The notes: generated from the letters alone by a model not told the origin. A stretch of DNA of 56,766 nucleotides from Hydrogenophaga sp. (GCA_030696525.1 JAUYSB010000251.1:1-56766), one strand, 5' to 3'. Counted from the stretch's first letter, positions 41,386 through 49,319 are shown. Translations and numbers: made by a program.

Positions 41386-41456
41386 GCAAGAACGCAAGTG
41401 GCCCCAAGGGCGTTGCGCCCCTGCGGGTTGTGAAAATGCTGCTTCGGCAGCTCGAT
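41386..41456 (-). promoter_or_regulatory. Leader element L10
   Basis: Canonical GATCGAGCTGC-CGAA-GCAGCAT hairpin I, TTTCACAACCC, hairpin II GGGC/GCCC closed by ACCC/GGGG. Competing stems CGCAA/TTGCG or AACGC/GCGTT, then TTCTTGC. Seventeen bases before the 41369 start. Confidence 0.77.
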
Positions 41457-41506
41457 CCTTTTGGATGAGCCTGATTTTACTCAGGGTACCCATGAGGGAC
41501 GATCTG

Positions 41507-42475
41507 CTACGCAGCCAAACGGTGGAAGTTATCGTTGGCGTGCTTGCCCATTACCCGGGTTGCGGCCGACTCCATCCACCTGGTCATTTCATCGGATCGA
41601 TGCTTGAAGCTGTTCGATCGCCCTTCCTTGAACGCACGAACCCGCGCGCCGTAGTCGTAGGCCATCGAGTCCACACTGGCAATCCATGGCAGCTTCTTGA
41701 CCTCGTTGAGTGCTGTTCCCTTCACGCCAAACAAATGGACTTTGCTGCCATTGGGAATCTGCCTGTCGAGACCGTTCAGGATGGCATAAAGCCCATGTTC
41801 AGGATGACTGGTCGTACGCCGACACACAGAACCCAAGCCAATGAGCTTGGGTGGTGCCAACCACGGCTGCCAGCGCTCCCAGACCTGCATGGTCAGCTCC
41901 AGGCTGTCTAGGTACTGCTCCGTTGTCCAACCTTGGATGATCGGTACCGGAGGCTTGATGAGATCCTCGACCACCGTGCTATTGCACGACTTGGCCAACT
42001 CGTTTTGCCAGTCGTAGATGATCCTCAGGCATCCCTCAAGGAGGGTCGCTGTGATGTCGATTCGCTCCCGGATGACGCCTGGGTCACCGGCAGACAGTTC
42101 CGGCTCCACACACAGATCAGGTGCCGACCACCACGAAGGACGCAGCAAAGCGGCAGTCTCAATGTATTGGTGGTAGCTCCACGGGTAGACACCTGCCATA
42201 CCGGCTTGCTTTCCCTTGGCCTGGAAGCCCCGGATCGCGGTGAAGCCGGCGCTGTCAAGCGCGAAGTCCAGCTCAAAGAGGTCGCTGGCTTCTGGGATCG
42301 AAAACACCCGCTTAGCGGGGTTCCAGAATGCCGAAGCAGAGACCATCGCCGGGTACCCATGGTTGAAGGCATGAAAGGCAAGTTGCCCGCCTCGATGCGG
42401 TATCCCAATGCGGACCTGAAGCCCTTCATCGAGGTGTGCATTCTGTTGCCCAATGGGCATGTTTTTGCGATGCAT
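41507..42475 (-). CDS. DpdA/tRNA-guanine transglycosylase-like protein
   Basis: 322 residues. FALDSAGFTAI corresponds to the DSGGF motif with the first catalytic Asp of TGT enzymes; GWTTEQYLDSLELTMQVWERW, LIGLGSVCRRT, HLFGVKGTALNEV and VDSMAYDYGAR match the barrel of TGT-like proteins, including DpdA, which inserts 7-deazaguanines into DNA. No C-terminal zinc-binding part typical of tRNA enzymes is visible. Either a DNA-modifying DpdA relative or a decoy fold; no queuosine-pathway gene is present here. The start is uncertain (Met1 or Met6). Leader L11 precedes it. Confidence 0.72.
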   Translation of the reverse strand: MHRKNMPIGQQNAHLDEGLQVRIGIPHRGGQLAFHAFNHGYPAMVSASAFWNPAKRVFSIPEASDLFELDFALDSAGFTAIRGFQAKGKQAGMAGVYPWSYHQYIETAALLRPSWWSAPDLCVEPELSAGDPGVIRERIDITATLLEGCLRIIYDWQNELAKSCNSTVVEDLIKPPVPIIQGWTTEQYLDSLELTMQVWERWQPWLAPPKLIGLGSVCRRTTSHPEHGLYAILNGLDRQIPNGSKVHLFGVKGTALNEVKKLPWIASVDSMAYDYGARVRAFKEGRSNSFKHRSDEMTRWMESAATRVMGKHANDNFHRLAA

Positions 42476-42487
42476 GGTTTGAAATGG

Positions 42488-42540
42488 AAGCCAGGCACCA
42501 CACCCATCGGGCAGCTGATGCCCGGTGAGGGTTGAAGTGA
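42488..42540 (-). promoter_or_regulatory. Leader element L11
   Basis: CACTTCAACCC, hairpin II CGGGC/GCCCG closed by ACCC/GGGT; competing stem GGGCATCA with TGGTGCCT (+ 42516-42523 and 42493-42500, with G-U pairs). No hairpin I: the preceding gene ends at 42542. Thirteen bases before the 42475 start. Confidence 0.68.
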
Positions 42541-42541
42541 G

Positions 42542-43099
42542 TTATCGGCTGACGGCGTGGAAGCAGGAAGCGCAAACAGGGCGGTACCTGTTGTCACCAC
42601 CGATCTCCACCTCAGGACCGCTTCGCACTGGATGGCCCAATGCGTCGATTCGCTGATTGAGCGTGGCCTTGGAGCCGCACTGGCACAGCGTGGAGAGCTC
42701 ATGCAGGTTGTCTGCAATCGCCATCAGTGCCGCCGAACCCTCAAAGGGCAAGCCCTGGAAAGTCGAACGAAGTCCGAAACACGAAACACGTTGCCCGCGG
42801 GCGCAGAAGTTTTCGTGGATCTGACGGACCTGCGCACCGGTTAGGAACTGTGCCTCATCGAGTATCAGTTCAGCTACATCGCCGAGGTCCAGTGTGCTGT
42901 CAAACACGGTGTCTCTGGAGTAGAGAACAGCGTCACACTGTGGCCCCATGCGGGAAGTGATCTTCCCGATGCCAAAACGGTCATCGAGCGCGCTCGTCAT
43001 CACCAGTACGCGCTTGCCAATCGAAGTCAGGTTGTGCCGGCGCTGCAGGAGCGCAGTGCTCTTCCCGCCCGACATGGTCGAGTAGTAGAAATCAAGCAT
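42542..43099 (-). CDS. tdk: Thymidine kinase
   Basis: 185 residues from MLDFYYSTMSGGKSTALLQ; ribosome site AAGG. P-loop STMSGGKST, Walker B-like LILDEAQFL, and two cysteine pairs (CQCG and CASC) for the structural zinc place it in the type II thymidine kinases, which make dTMP from thymidine. It could raise the plasmid host's dTTP supply. Its stop lies two bases before leader L11 of the TGT-like gene, so the two may be partly co-transcribed. Confidence 0.92.
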   Translation of the reverse strand: MLDFYYSTMSGGKSTALLQRRHNLTSIGKRVLVMTSALDDRFGIGKITSRMGPQCDAVLYSRDTVFDSTLDLGDVAELILDEAQFLTGAQVRQIHENFCARGQRVSCFGLRSTFQGLPFEGSAALMAIADNLHELSTLCQCGSKATLNQRIDALGHPVRSGPEVEIGGDNRYRPVCASCFHAVSR

Positions 43100-43160
43100 T
43101 TGGAAATACCTTGGTTGGGGAGTATCAGACCAGATCAACGCAGCTCAATTGGAGAGCGTG

Positions 43161-43226
43161 ACGTGGTTGCACCCGCAAGGGCTGGTGCCCCTGATGAGTT
43201 GAAAAGGATGCTGCTGTCGGCAGCTC
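43161..43226 (-). promoter_or_regulatory. Leader element L12
   Basis: Canonical GATCGAGCTGC-CGACA-GCAGCAT hairpin I, CCTTTTCAACTC, hairpin II GGGC/GCCC. Competing stem GCACC/GGTGC (+ 43184-43188 and 43169-43173). About 62 bp before the tdk start, the longest distance in the family. Confidence 0.73.
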
Positions 43227-43351
43227 GATCCAGAGTGGATAGCTCGAATTTTAAAGCGGGGCAATCTGGAAACTGCCCCACTCATCCTCAGGTCAACCTC
43301 TCCGCACCTCTCAGATGTGGGTAGTCGTTCTAAGCTCTCCGAATCTGAGCG

Positions 43352-43398
43352 AAAAGCCCCGGCAAAACCGGTTTGCGATGGAATTCAGGGGCTGTTTT
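43352..43398. terminator. Terminator with palindrome P7 in its loop
   Basis: AAAAGCCCC (43352-43360) pairs with GGGGCT (43388-43393), then GTTTT. Palindrome P7 fills the loop. Second of two terminators after the 43493-44098 gene. Confidence 0.72.
43361..43377. repeat. Dispersed palindrome copy P7
   Basis: GGCAAAACCGGTTTGCG, inside a terminator loop. Confidence 0.78.
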
Positions 43399-43418
43399 AT
43401 TGGCACGTCCCAAAGCAA

Positions 43419-43463
43419 AAAACCCCGCAAAACTGGTTTGCACCGGATTGCGGGGTTTGTTTT
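43419..43463. terminator. Terminator overlapping palindrome P8
   Basis: AACCCCGCAA (43421-43430) pairs with TTGCGGGGTT (43448-43457), flanked by A and T runs. It shares bases with palindrome P8. Confidence 0.82.
43426..43442. repeat. Dispersed palindrome copy P8
   Basis: CGCAAAACTGGTTTGCA; its first five bases are part of the terminator stem. Confidence 0.78.
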
Positions 43464-43492
43464 TGAGTCTCCCCAGGGTTGGGGTTTGAAGG

Positions 43493-44098
43493 TCAGCCTG
43501 CTTCGACAGCCTGCATGCGCTCGCGCATTTCAGTGACGAATGCCGCAGGCTCCATCAGGCCGTAACGCGCCAAACGCACAGGAATGTCCTCGAGGGACAG
43601 TTCAGCGTTCTCGATGCGGTCGAGCATGAAAGACGACAACTCTTCCTCGCTCAAAGGTTCAGGCACTTCCAGAATTTCCAGAGAGTAGCCGTCAACTTCA
43701 GCTTCGGTGTGTCCTGTCAGCATCCCGTTGCCAATGGCGTTCATGCACATTTTGTGCAGGAGGCCCTTGAGGGTTTCGGCATCAACTCCGAATGGGACGT
43801 AGTTGATGTCCAAAACGAGGCGCATGTTCAGTGGCGCACGGGCGTTGGGATCAACTGTATTGATCTCATCGGCCCAGACTTCCATCTGGGAACCTGCTTC
43901 GTTGGTCACCTCGAAGATCGTGTCGTCAAAGACGCGCACACCTTCTTTGCGAATGTTCAAGATGGTGACCTCGCCGGAAGACAGGCCATCGTCAGGATCA
44001 GTCCACCAGACCTTATCACCAGCTTTGAGGCTTTCCAGCCAGGCTTGGTGGTCGATGCCTTCGGGGGACTTGGGAATGGAGGTGTTCGTGTTGCTCAT
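43493..44098 (-). CDS. Hypothetical protein under leader L13
   Basis: 201 residues. N-terminal DKVWWTDPDDGLSSGEVTILNI resembles a small SH3-like barrel; the C-terminal half is helical and acidic. No family assigned. Ends at a double terminator. Confidence 0.7.
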   Translation of the reverse strand: MSNTNTSIPKSPEGIDHQAWLESLKAGDKVWWTDPDDGLSSGEVTILNIRKEGVRVFDDTIFEVTNEAGSQMEVWADEINTVDPNARAPLNMRLVLDINYVPFGVDAETLKGLLHKMCMNAIGNGMLTGHTEAEVDGYSLEILEVPEPLSEEELSSFMLDRIENAELSLEDIPVRLARYGLMEPAAFVTEMRERMQAVEAG

Positions 44099-44115
44099 GG
44101 GGTGTTCCAGTTGGT

Positions 44116-44168
44116 TTTAAAGGGCCCCACCCCATACGGGCAGGACCGCATGGGTTGAAAATTTGCTT
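44116..44168 (-). promoter_or_regulatory. Leader element L13
   Basis: AAGCAAATTTTCAACCC, hairpin II CGG/CCG closed by ACCCAT/ATGGGGT; competing stem GGTCC/GGGCC followed by CTTTAAAA. No clear hairpin I. Eighteen bases before the 44098 start. Confidence 0.66.
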
Positions 44169-44174
44169 GGGCGC

Positions 44175-44615
44175 TTAGAAGTCCGTCAGCATGCACTGCG
44201 CTCTGAGGGTCTTCGCATGGGCGACAACGCCCTGTTCCTCGTAGCGCTTGAGCACGCGGGCGTGTTGAGCGTCAGTCCAGTTCGGATTCGGTGCTTCCCC
44301 GTGGCAGAACGCCACGAAATGCTTCAAATCCGCACTCACGTCAGGTTCCTCGCCCTGCAGCGGGTGCTGCAAGTCCAGGCGGTAGTCATGCTGCATGCCA
44401 TTGGCCCAGGTGAGAGTCACTTGAACCTTGTCGTAGCCGCCGGCGGCGGGTGCAGTCTCGGCCCATTCGGACAAAACCCGATTGGCACCAGCAAATGAAA
44501 TTGCCTTCCACGTCGCGAGTTCACCCTCAACTCTGTTGAGTTCGATGCGCAGGATAGGGGAACGCTGCAAGGCCAGTGGCACCGGGTTTGCCAACAGCGG
44601 ATTGGTGTCGTTCAT
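44175..44615 (-). CDS. Hypothetical protein, possibly LPD25-like
   Basis: 146 residues from MNDTNPLLANPVPL. The segment ISFAGANRVLSEWAETAPAAGGYDKVQVTLTWANGMQHDYRLDL recalls a large-polyvalent-protein-associated domain (LPD25-like) seen in mobile elements; this is from memory and tentative. A long hairpin (44632-44677) sits in its leader. Confidence 0.6.
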   Translation of the reverse strand: MNDTNPLLANPVPLALQRSPILRIELNRVEGELATWKAISFAGANRVLSEWAETAPAAGGYDKVQVTLTWANGMQHDYRLDLQHPLQGEEPDVSADLKHFVAFCHGEAPNPNWTDAQHARVLKRYEEQGVVAHAKTLRAQCMLTDF

Positions 44616-44631
44616 GTGAAATTGAGAGTTC

Positions 44632-44677
44632 GCACAGGTACACACGGCAGCAGTCGAGCGCTGCGCGTGTGTTGTGC
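44632..44677 (-). repeat. Long hairpin in the leader of 44175-44615
   Basis: GCACA/TGTGC outside, ACACACG/CGTGTGT and GCAGC/GCTGC inside, one bulge, 8-nt loop. Different from the L1-L13 family, though the GCAGC/GCTGC core recalls hairpin I. Confidence 0.55.
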
Positions 44678-44721
44678 ATGTTGCAAGTGGCGCGCCAGGT
44701 TAGACGCGCGGGTGGTCACGA

Positions 44722-44925
44722 TCAGGCTGCCAAGGCCCAGACGCCCCGCTCGACAGACTTGAAACTGTCAGGGTGGCTGTTCACGGTCTGGCGAATCTTT
44801 GCGGCCCAGTTCGGGTTCTGTGCGACCTTCTCAGGCGCACGGTTCTGCACGGCCGCATAGATGCGATCGAGGGAAGCGGTACCGCCCAGGGCCTTCAGAA
44901 TGCGTATTTCGGACTTCCTGGACAT
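44722..44925 (-). CDS. Small winged-helix-like protein
   Basis: 67 residues from MSRKSEIRILKALGGTASLDRIYAAVQNRAP; a GTG at 45003 would add 26 residues. The spacing of helices and final GVWAL strand resemble a small winged helix (HARE-HTH type), so it may bind DNA. No closer match. Confidence 0.6.
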   Translation of the reverse strand: MSRKSEIRILKALGGTASLDRIYAAVQNRAPEKVAQNPNWAAKIRQTVNSHPDSFKSVERGVWALAA

Positions 44926-45024
44926 CAAGTTCGGCACCGTTGACACGGTGTACGGCGACGCAGTCAGTGGGAGTTTTTGGTAACCCTGTAGAAATCTCCC
45001 CACGGCTCATCGATTGTTGATAAC

Positions 45025-45993
45025 TCACTTTACGGACTGAGTGGTGTCCTTATTGTTGGGATGCACTGCAGGCTTGCCTGCACCTTGCCGTTGACCACCC
45101 CAACTCTTACGGCCCTTCCAGGCGCACAGCCAGGCCTCCGCTCTGGCAGTGATGGGGGTCAGCAGATGCACGGCTCCTCCGATTGCCGGCGCCACGTCTA
45201 CACCTTCATTCCCATACAGGGCTTGGAGAAGAGCGGGAAGCTGACGAACTTCCCCTCTGCAACCCTCAGGTTCCAGCTGTTGTGCCAGAACTGGCCGGCG
45301 CTCCTTCAACCAATTGGCAAGGCCTGATGGCGGCACCATCACCGCCGACCCAAACTCGGACTCGTGAAACTGCCACTCCTCTGCACTCACAATGCGGATA
45401 AGTTCCTTCTCAAAAGCAGGTCGCAGCCGCTGGACTTGCTTGTGGGTAGCAACGGCACACACGGGAACACCGACCTTGTCCACGGGCCTGGGGCTGGCGG
45501 AATGGTGCTTGCACACGCCGCGCGCGCGTTGCGGCAGCCAGCAGTACCGACAGAAAGCATAGAGTGGCGTAGAGACGCCTTGTGCGCCCAAGTGTGGGTG
45601 TGCTTTGGGCAGATCCAACAACGTAGCCATCCGTACGAATGAAGCTAGCTCCAGGTAGGCTGGAAACTCCACCTCGCGCGGCGGTTGGGTGATATGCCGC
45701 ACAAAGATGCTCACCACGGCTGCGCTTGCGATGAGCTGCCTATCAGTACCTCCACTGGCACTTGCGAGATTCGCGTAGAGGATCCAGAGGGTATCCCAAC
45801 TGGTCTGTCCCCGAAAGTCAAATAGTGGCTTGTGCACCTCCGGCAAGAGGGGCAGCAATCGTTCGCGCAACAGGCCCATGGCCATGGCTGGGTTCACAGG
45901 CTTTTCGCCGATGAACTTGTAGCAATCGAGCAGTACGTGCAGGAACTCGCGGGGCATGGGCGGCGGCACTGCGTCGTCAAGGTATAGCGGCAT
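45025..45993 (-). CDS. Hypothetical protein with a cysteine/histidine cluster
   Basis: 322 residues. Helical N-terminal half; FCRYCWLPQRARGVCKHHS (residues 147-165) is a likely zinc knuckle; basic C-terminus (GRKSWGGQRQGAGKPAVHP). It lies just outside the IS21-like element and may have been cut off from its original neighbours. No family recognised. Confidence 0.65.
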   Translation of the reverse strand: MPLYLDDAVPPPMPREFLHVLLDCYKFIGEKPVNPAMAMGLLRERLLPLLPEVHKPLFDFRGQTSWDTLWILYANLASASGGTDRQLIASAAVVSIFVRHITQPPREVEFPAYLELASFVRMATLLDLPKAHPHLGAQGVSTPLYAFCRYCWLPQRARGVCKHHSASPRPVDKVGVPVCAVATHKQVQRLRPAFEKELIRIVSAEEWQFHESEFGSAVMVPPSGLANWLKERRPVLAQQLEPEGCRGEVRQLPALLQALYGNEGVDVAPAIGGAVHLLTPITARAEAWLCAWKGRKSWGGQRQGAGKPAVHPNNKDTTQSVK

Positions 45994-46091
45994 TTCAAGT
46001 GTCCAAATAGCCTAGTAGTTTGGCGCGTGCGACCTACGTACCATGGCCGATCTCCGTATTCGGCGTGCCGATCTAGGTGTCTAGCGTGACG

Positions 46092-46143
46092 TTTCGGCTA
46101 CCTAAAGACTCCTTTCGGCAACGTGGACGGGGATTTCGACAAC
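46092..46143 (+). repeat. Three 10-bp repeats at 21-bp spacing in the IS left end
   Basis: TTTCGGCTAC, TTTCGGCAAC, TTTCGACAAC. Same helical face, so likely transposase-binding sites. Confidence 0.7.
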
Positions 46144-46228
46144 GTGCGCAGCGCAGATGGCGCCCCGCCGTCAGACCACAGCAACCAGGAGCCTCATCAA
46201 GTAAGAAAAAACAACACGTCCAGAAACG

Positions 46229-46259
46229 AAAAAGCCCGAGTTGCAGCTCAGGCTTTTTT
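46229..46259. terminator. Intrinsic terminator in the IS left region
   Basis: AAAAAGCC-CGAG pairs with CTCA-GGCTTTTT. It would shield the istA gene from outside transcription. Confidence 0.75.
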
Positions 46260-46400
46260 GTCCGACCGAGGCCGGCAAGATTTGGAAAAGATCTAGCAGG
46301 TTGGAGTATCGGTCGCAGCGTCCGGCACGTCAAGTACTGGGTGTGCTGGGCAAACTCGTCCTTGCGGCGCGTCCTCCCTCGCTGCGCAATAAGTAAGTCC

Positions 46401-47933
46401 ATGCGCATTGCAATTCACCTGCAGCGGGAAATCGCCCGTCTGCACTACTACGATCCCAGCAACTCAGACCGCACCATTGCCAGCACCATCGGCGTCTCTC
46501 CTTCCACGGTAGGTAACTTCCGCCGAAAGCTGCGAAAGCAGGCGCACGAATTGTCAGCGATTGAGGCACTTGACGATGACCAGTGGCGAGACACCCTCGG
46601 CACGCATAACCGCTCGATCGCGCAGCGAAAACCCTTACCCGACTGGCAATGGGTCCACACGGAGATGCAGCGCCCCGATGCAACGATGGAGCAGCTATGG
46701 CGTGAGTGGAAAGAAACGTGCCCCGAGGGGGTCGCATACACCCAGTTCGCCGTCGGCTACCGAGCCTGGAGAAAGAGTCTTCACGTAGTCATGCGCCAGG
46801 TGCACCGCCCTGGCGACAAGCTGTTCGTGGACTTCGCCGGCAGGACAGTGGAGATTCGAGATCCTGCCGGCGGCCCATCGCGGTTTGCTCAGATCTTCAT
46901 TGCGGTACTGGGTTATTCCAACTACACCTTTGTGCACGCCGTCTTGACTCAGACGACAGGCGATTGGGTGCAATGCCACATCGAGTGCTTCGAGTTCATG
47001 GAAGGGGTGCCAGGCTGGGTGGTGAGTGACAACCTCAAGGCTGCGGTCTTGCGCCGCGGCCGCGATGAATTGGTCATCAACCCGGCCTACCGCGACTGCC
47101 TGCGCCACTACGACACGGCTGCGGTGCCGACCAGGTCAAGGCGCCCCAAAGACAAGTCCAAAGCCGAGGTAGGTGTGCAGATCGCTCAACGCTGGATTCT
47201 GTTCAGACTGCGTGATCGCGTGTTTTTCAGCATCGATGAACTCAATAATGAGTTGCGCCGGCTGAATCACGCGCTGAATGATCACCCATTCAAAAGACTG
47301 CCAGGTTGTCGGCGCAGCAGGTTTGAACGGGACGAACGCGCCACACTCAAGCCTCTTGCGCACAAACCCTTCGAGCTGTGCGAGTGGCGCTACCAAGTTC
47401 GGGTTGGCAGCGATCACCACGTCGAGTATCTGCGCTGCTTTTACTCAGTTCCCTCCCAACTAGCCGGAGAGCGCGTGGACCTGCGCATATGCGCGTCCAC
47501 GGTCGAGGTGTTTCGGGCCGGCCGCCGGGTGGCATTGCACGCGGTGCTCGCTGAGCCGGGCACCAGTTCAACCCTGGATGATCACCGGCCAGTGGCGCAC
47601 CGGCGGGTTCTAGAAGGCGAACCTAAGGTGCTGATGCAATGGGCCAGCGCGGTGGGAGTTCACGCGCAGGGGATGATTGACCACCACCTCAACAAGCGGT
47701 CAGATCTCGCGAATGGCATCCGTGCAGCCCGAAGGATGCGTGCCCTCGCCCGAGATCACGGCGAGGACCGCTTTGAATCTGTCTGCCAATACGCGCTGGC
47801 GCTGAACATCACTTCGCTGCGGAGCGTCACCTCAATTTTGATCAACCAGGCTGACCTGCGGCCTCGCGCGGCTAAGCCATCACCCCGACAGGAGCACGAC
47901 AACCTGCGCGGCGCCCAATACTTCGGAGACTAA
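46401..47933 (+). CDS. istA: IS21-family transposase IstA
   Basis: 510 residues from MRIAIHLQREIARLHYY; the open frame upstream crosses a terminator and is not coding. N-terminal HTH (SDRTIASTIGVSPSTVGNFRRKL), then DDE core: LFVDFAG, VVSDNLKAAV and KSKAEVGVQIAQRW with the catalytic D, D, E. istB follows two bases after the stop. Confidence 0.93.
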   Translation: MRIAIHLQREIARLHYYDPSNSDRTIASTIGVSPSTVGNFRRKLRKQAHELSAIEALDDDQWRDTLGTHNRSIAQRKPLPDWQWVHTEMQRPDATMEQLWREWKETCPEGVAYTQFAVGYRAWRKSLHVVMRQVHRPGDKLFVDFAGRTVEIRDPAGGPSRFAQIFIAVLGYSNYTFVHAVLTQTTGDWVQCHIECFEFMEGVPGWVVSDNLKAAVLRRGRDELVINPAYRDCLRHYDTAAVPTRSRRPKDKSKAEVGVQIAQRWILFRLRDRVFFSIDELNNELRRLNHALNDHPFKRLPGCRRSRFERDERATLKPLAHKPFELCEWRYQVRVGSDHHVEYLRCFYSVPSQLAGERVDLRICASTVEVFRAGRRVALHAVLAEPGTSSTLDDHRPVAHRRVLEGEPKVLMQWASAVGVHAQGMIDHHLNKRSDLANGIRAARRMRALARDHGEDRFESVCQYALALNITSLRSVTSILINQADLRPRAAKPSPRQEHDNLRGAQYFGD

Positions 47934-47935
47934 GA

Positions 47936-48688
47936 ATGAACACAACCATCCAGAACCTGACCAAGCTACGCGAACTCCACCTGGGCGCCATGGCGGCGGC
48001 ATACGGACTCCAACAGGATCAGGTCAATTTGCAGAAACTTTCGTTTGATGATCGCTTCGGACTGCTGCTGGAGTCCGAAGTCTCTTCCCGGAATTCCCGC
48101 AAGCTCAATCGCCTCGTGAAAACGGCAGGCTTTCCCGAAGTCGCAGCGTTTGAAGACTACGACACGCGCACAAGCCGCGGGTTGGATCAATCCATGATTT
48201 CAACGTTGTCCAGTTGTAACTGGATCACACGAAAGCAAAACCTCATGATCCTTGGCCCGACGGGTGTGGGCAAGACTTGGCTGGCGTCGGCCTTCGGGCA
48301 CCAGGCCTGCCGGTTGGGAATGACCGTGTCTTTTCATGTAACCAGCGATCTGTTTGATCGCATAGGCCAAGCCGTTCTGGATGCCTCGCTGCCAAAGCTG
48401 AAAGCAACTCTCTACAAGCCCAACCTGCTGATCCTAGATGACTTTGGTATCGGCGAGATGTCGCCCACTGCGGCCCAGGTTCTGCTCGATGTGGCAGACC
48501 GGCGGATGCGTACGGGGTCGTTGCTTCTGACCAGTCAGTACCCCTCGGAGAATTGGCACGGCTTATTCCCGGATCCAACCATAGCTGACGCCGTTCTTGA
48601 TCGTGTGGTGCATCAAGCGCACCGGCTCCAACTCAAGGGCGAATCGATGCGCAAAATCAGGGGGCGGGCTGCTCTAGATCCGGCCTGA
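47936..48688 (+). CDS. istB: IS21-family ATPase IstB
   Basis: 250 residues. DnaA/DnaC-like AAA+ ATPase with Walker A GPTGVGKTW and Walker B LLILDDFG. It loads and directs IstA during transposition. Two bases after istA. Confidence 0.93.
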   Translation: MNTTIQNLTKLRELHLGAMAAAYGLQQDQVNLQKLSFDDRFGLLLESEVSSRNSRKLNRLVKTAGFPEVAAFEDYDTRTSRGLDQSMISTLSSCNWITRKQNLMILGPTGVGKTWLASAFGHQACRLGMTVSFHVTSDLFDRIGQAVLDASLPKLKATLYKPNLLILDDFGIGEMSPTAAQVLLDVADRRMRTGSLLLTSQYPSENWHGLFPDPTIADAVLDRVVHQAHRLQLKGESMRKIRGRAALDPA

Positions 48689-49319
48689 TAGGGCCGTGGG
48701 TTGCCAATGCTTCCAGGAGCATTGGCTCCAGGAAGCAGGCGCTTTCGAAATCAGCGAGCATGTAACCGTTGATACTAGAGCAGCTCTCTACCTTGCTGAC
48801 TCTCGATTAGAGAAGCCGAACTTCGGCAGTGCAGCAGGTGCGGCCGTTCGCAGTCAACCTGTGAACTCACGGTCAGCGCTCCCAAGCCGACAGTCGGAGC
48901 CGTTGCCAGGACTGGCCAGTGCGTCCGCAATGTGAGGTACTGCAGACGTTGCCGGCGCGTGCGTGGAGCGGAGACCGGCGCGACCCGGCCAATGACCTCT
49001 GTTCACTGCGTTGAACTCACGTAGCCGACCCCAAGCGGCCCTTCCCCCTTGGCCCAGTAGACATTAGCCTACACGGCCTGTACGCTGTAGCATAGATAGC
49101 GAATCCGCTCGCGCACCTGGTCGAGCCACTTGACAGACCGAGGGGGCATTCAGTCAGGTTTGTCGGATCTGTTATACCTGTACAGTTATCGAGTGCGATG
49201 CGTTACAGGATTGATTTCAAACTTTTTTTTGGATGTCATGAGACTTTGTTTAACGACTAGGGTTGTGGGTATCCGGTGTTTGGTCGGATAAACCACAAGT
49301 TAGAAATCACAAGGCTCCT
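48689..49319. other. Non-coding end of the IS and spacer
   Basis: No credible gene. A hairpin GCCAATGCT/AGCATTGGC lies at 48703-48726, and the proposed IS right end is at 49063. From 49064 to 49319 nothing was recognised. Confidence 0.5.

Larger units (their letters stand above)
46078..49063 (+). mobile_element. IS21-family element (boundaries tentative)
   Basis: istA and istB are adjacent and intact. The proposed ends TGTCTA (46078-46083) and TAGACA (49058-49063) are inverted, and each is followed inward by TCGGCTAC (46094 on the left; 49019-49028, reverse, on the right). The left end has three TTTCG[GA]C[TA]AC repeats at 46092, 46113 and 46134, exactly 21 bp apart. No clear target duplication was found, and 2.99 kb is long for the family, so the edges are uncertain. 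Confidence 0.65.

Noticed and set aside
46077-46400. N-terminal extension of IstA by about 108 residues
   Set aside because: The stretch contains a bidirectional terminator and the regular repeats of the IS end; the IstA family starts at MRIAIHL-like sequence.
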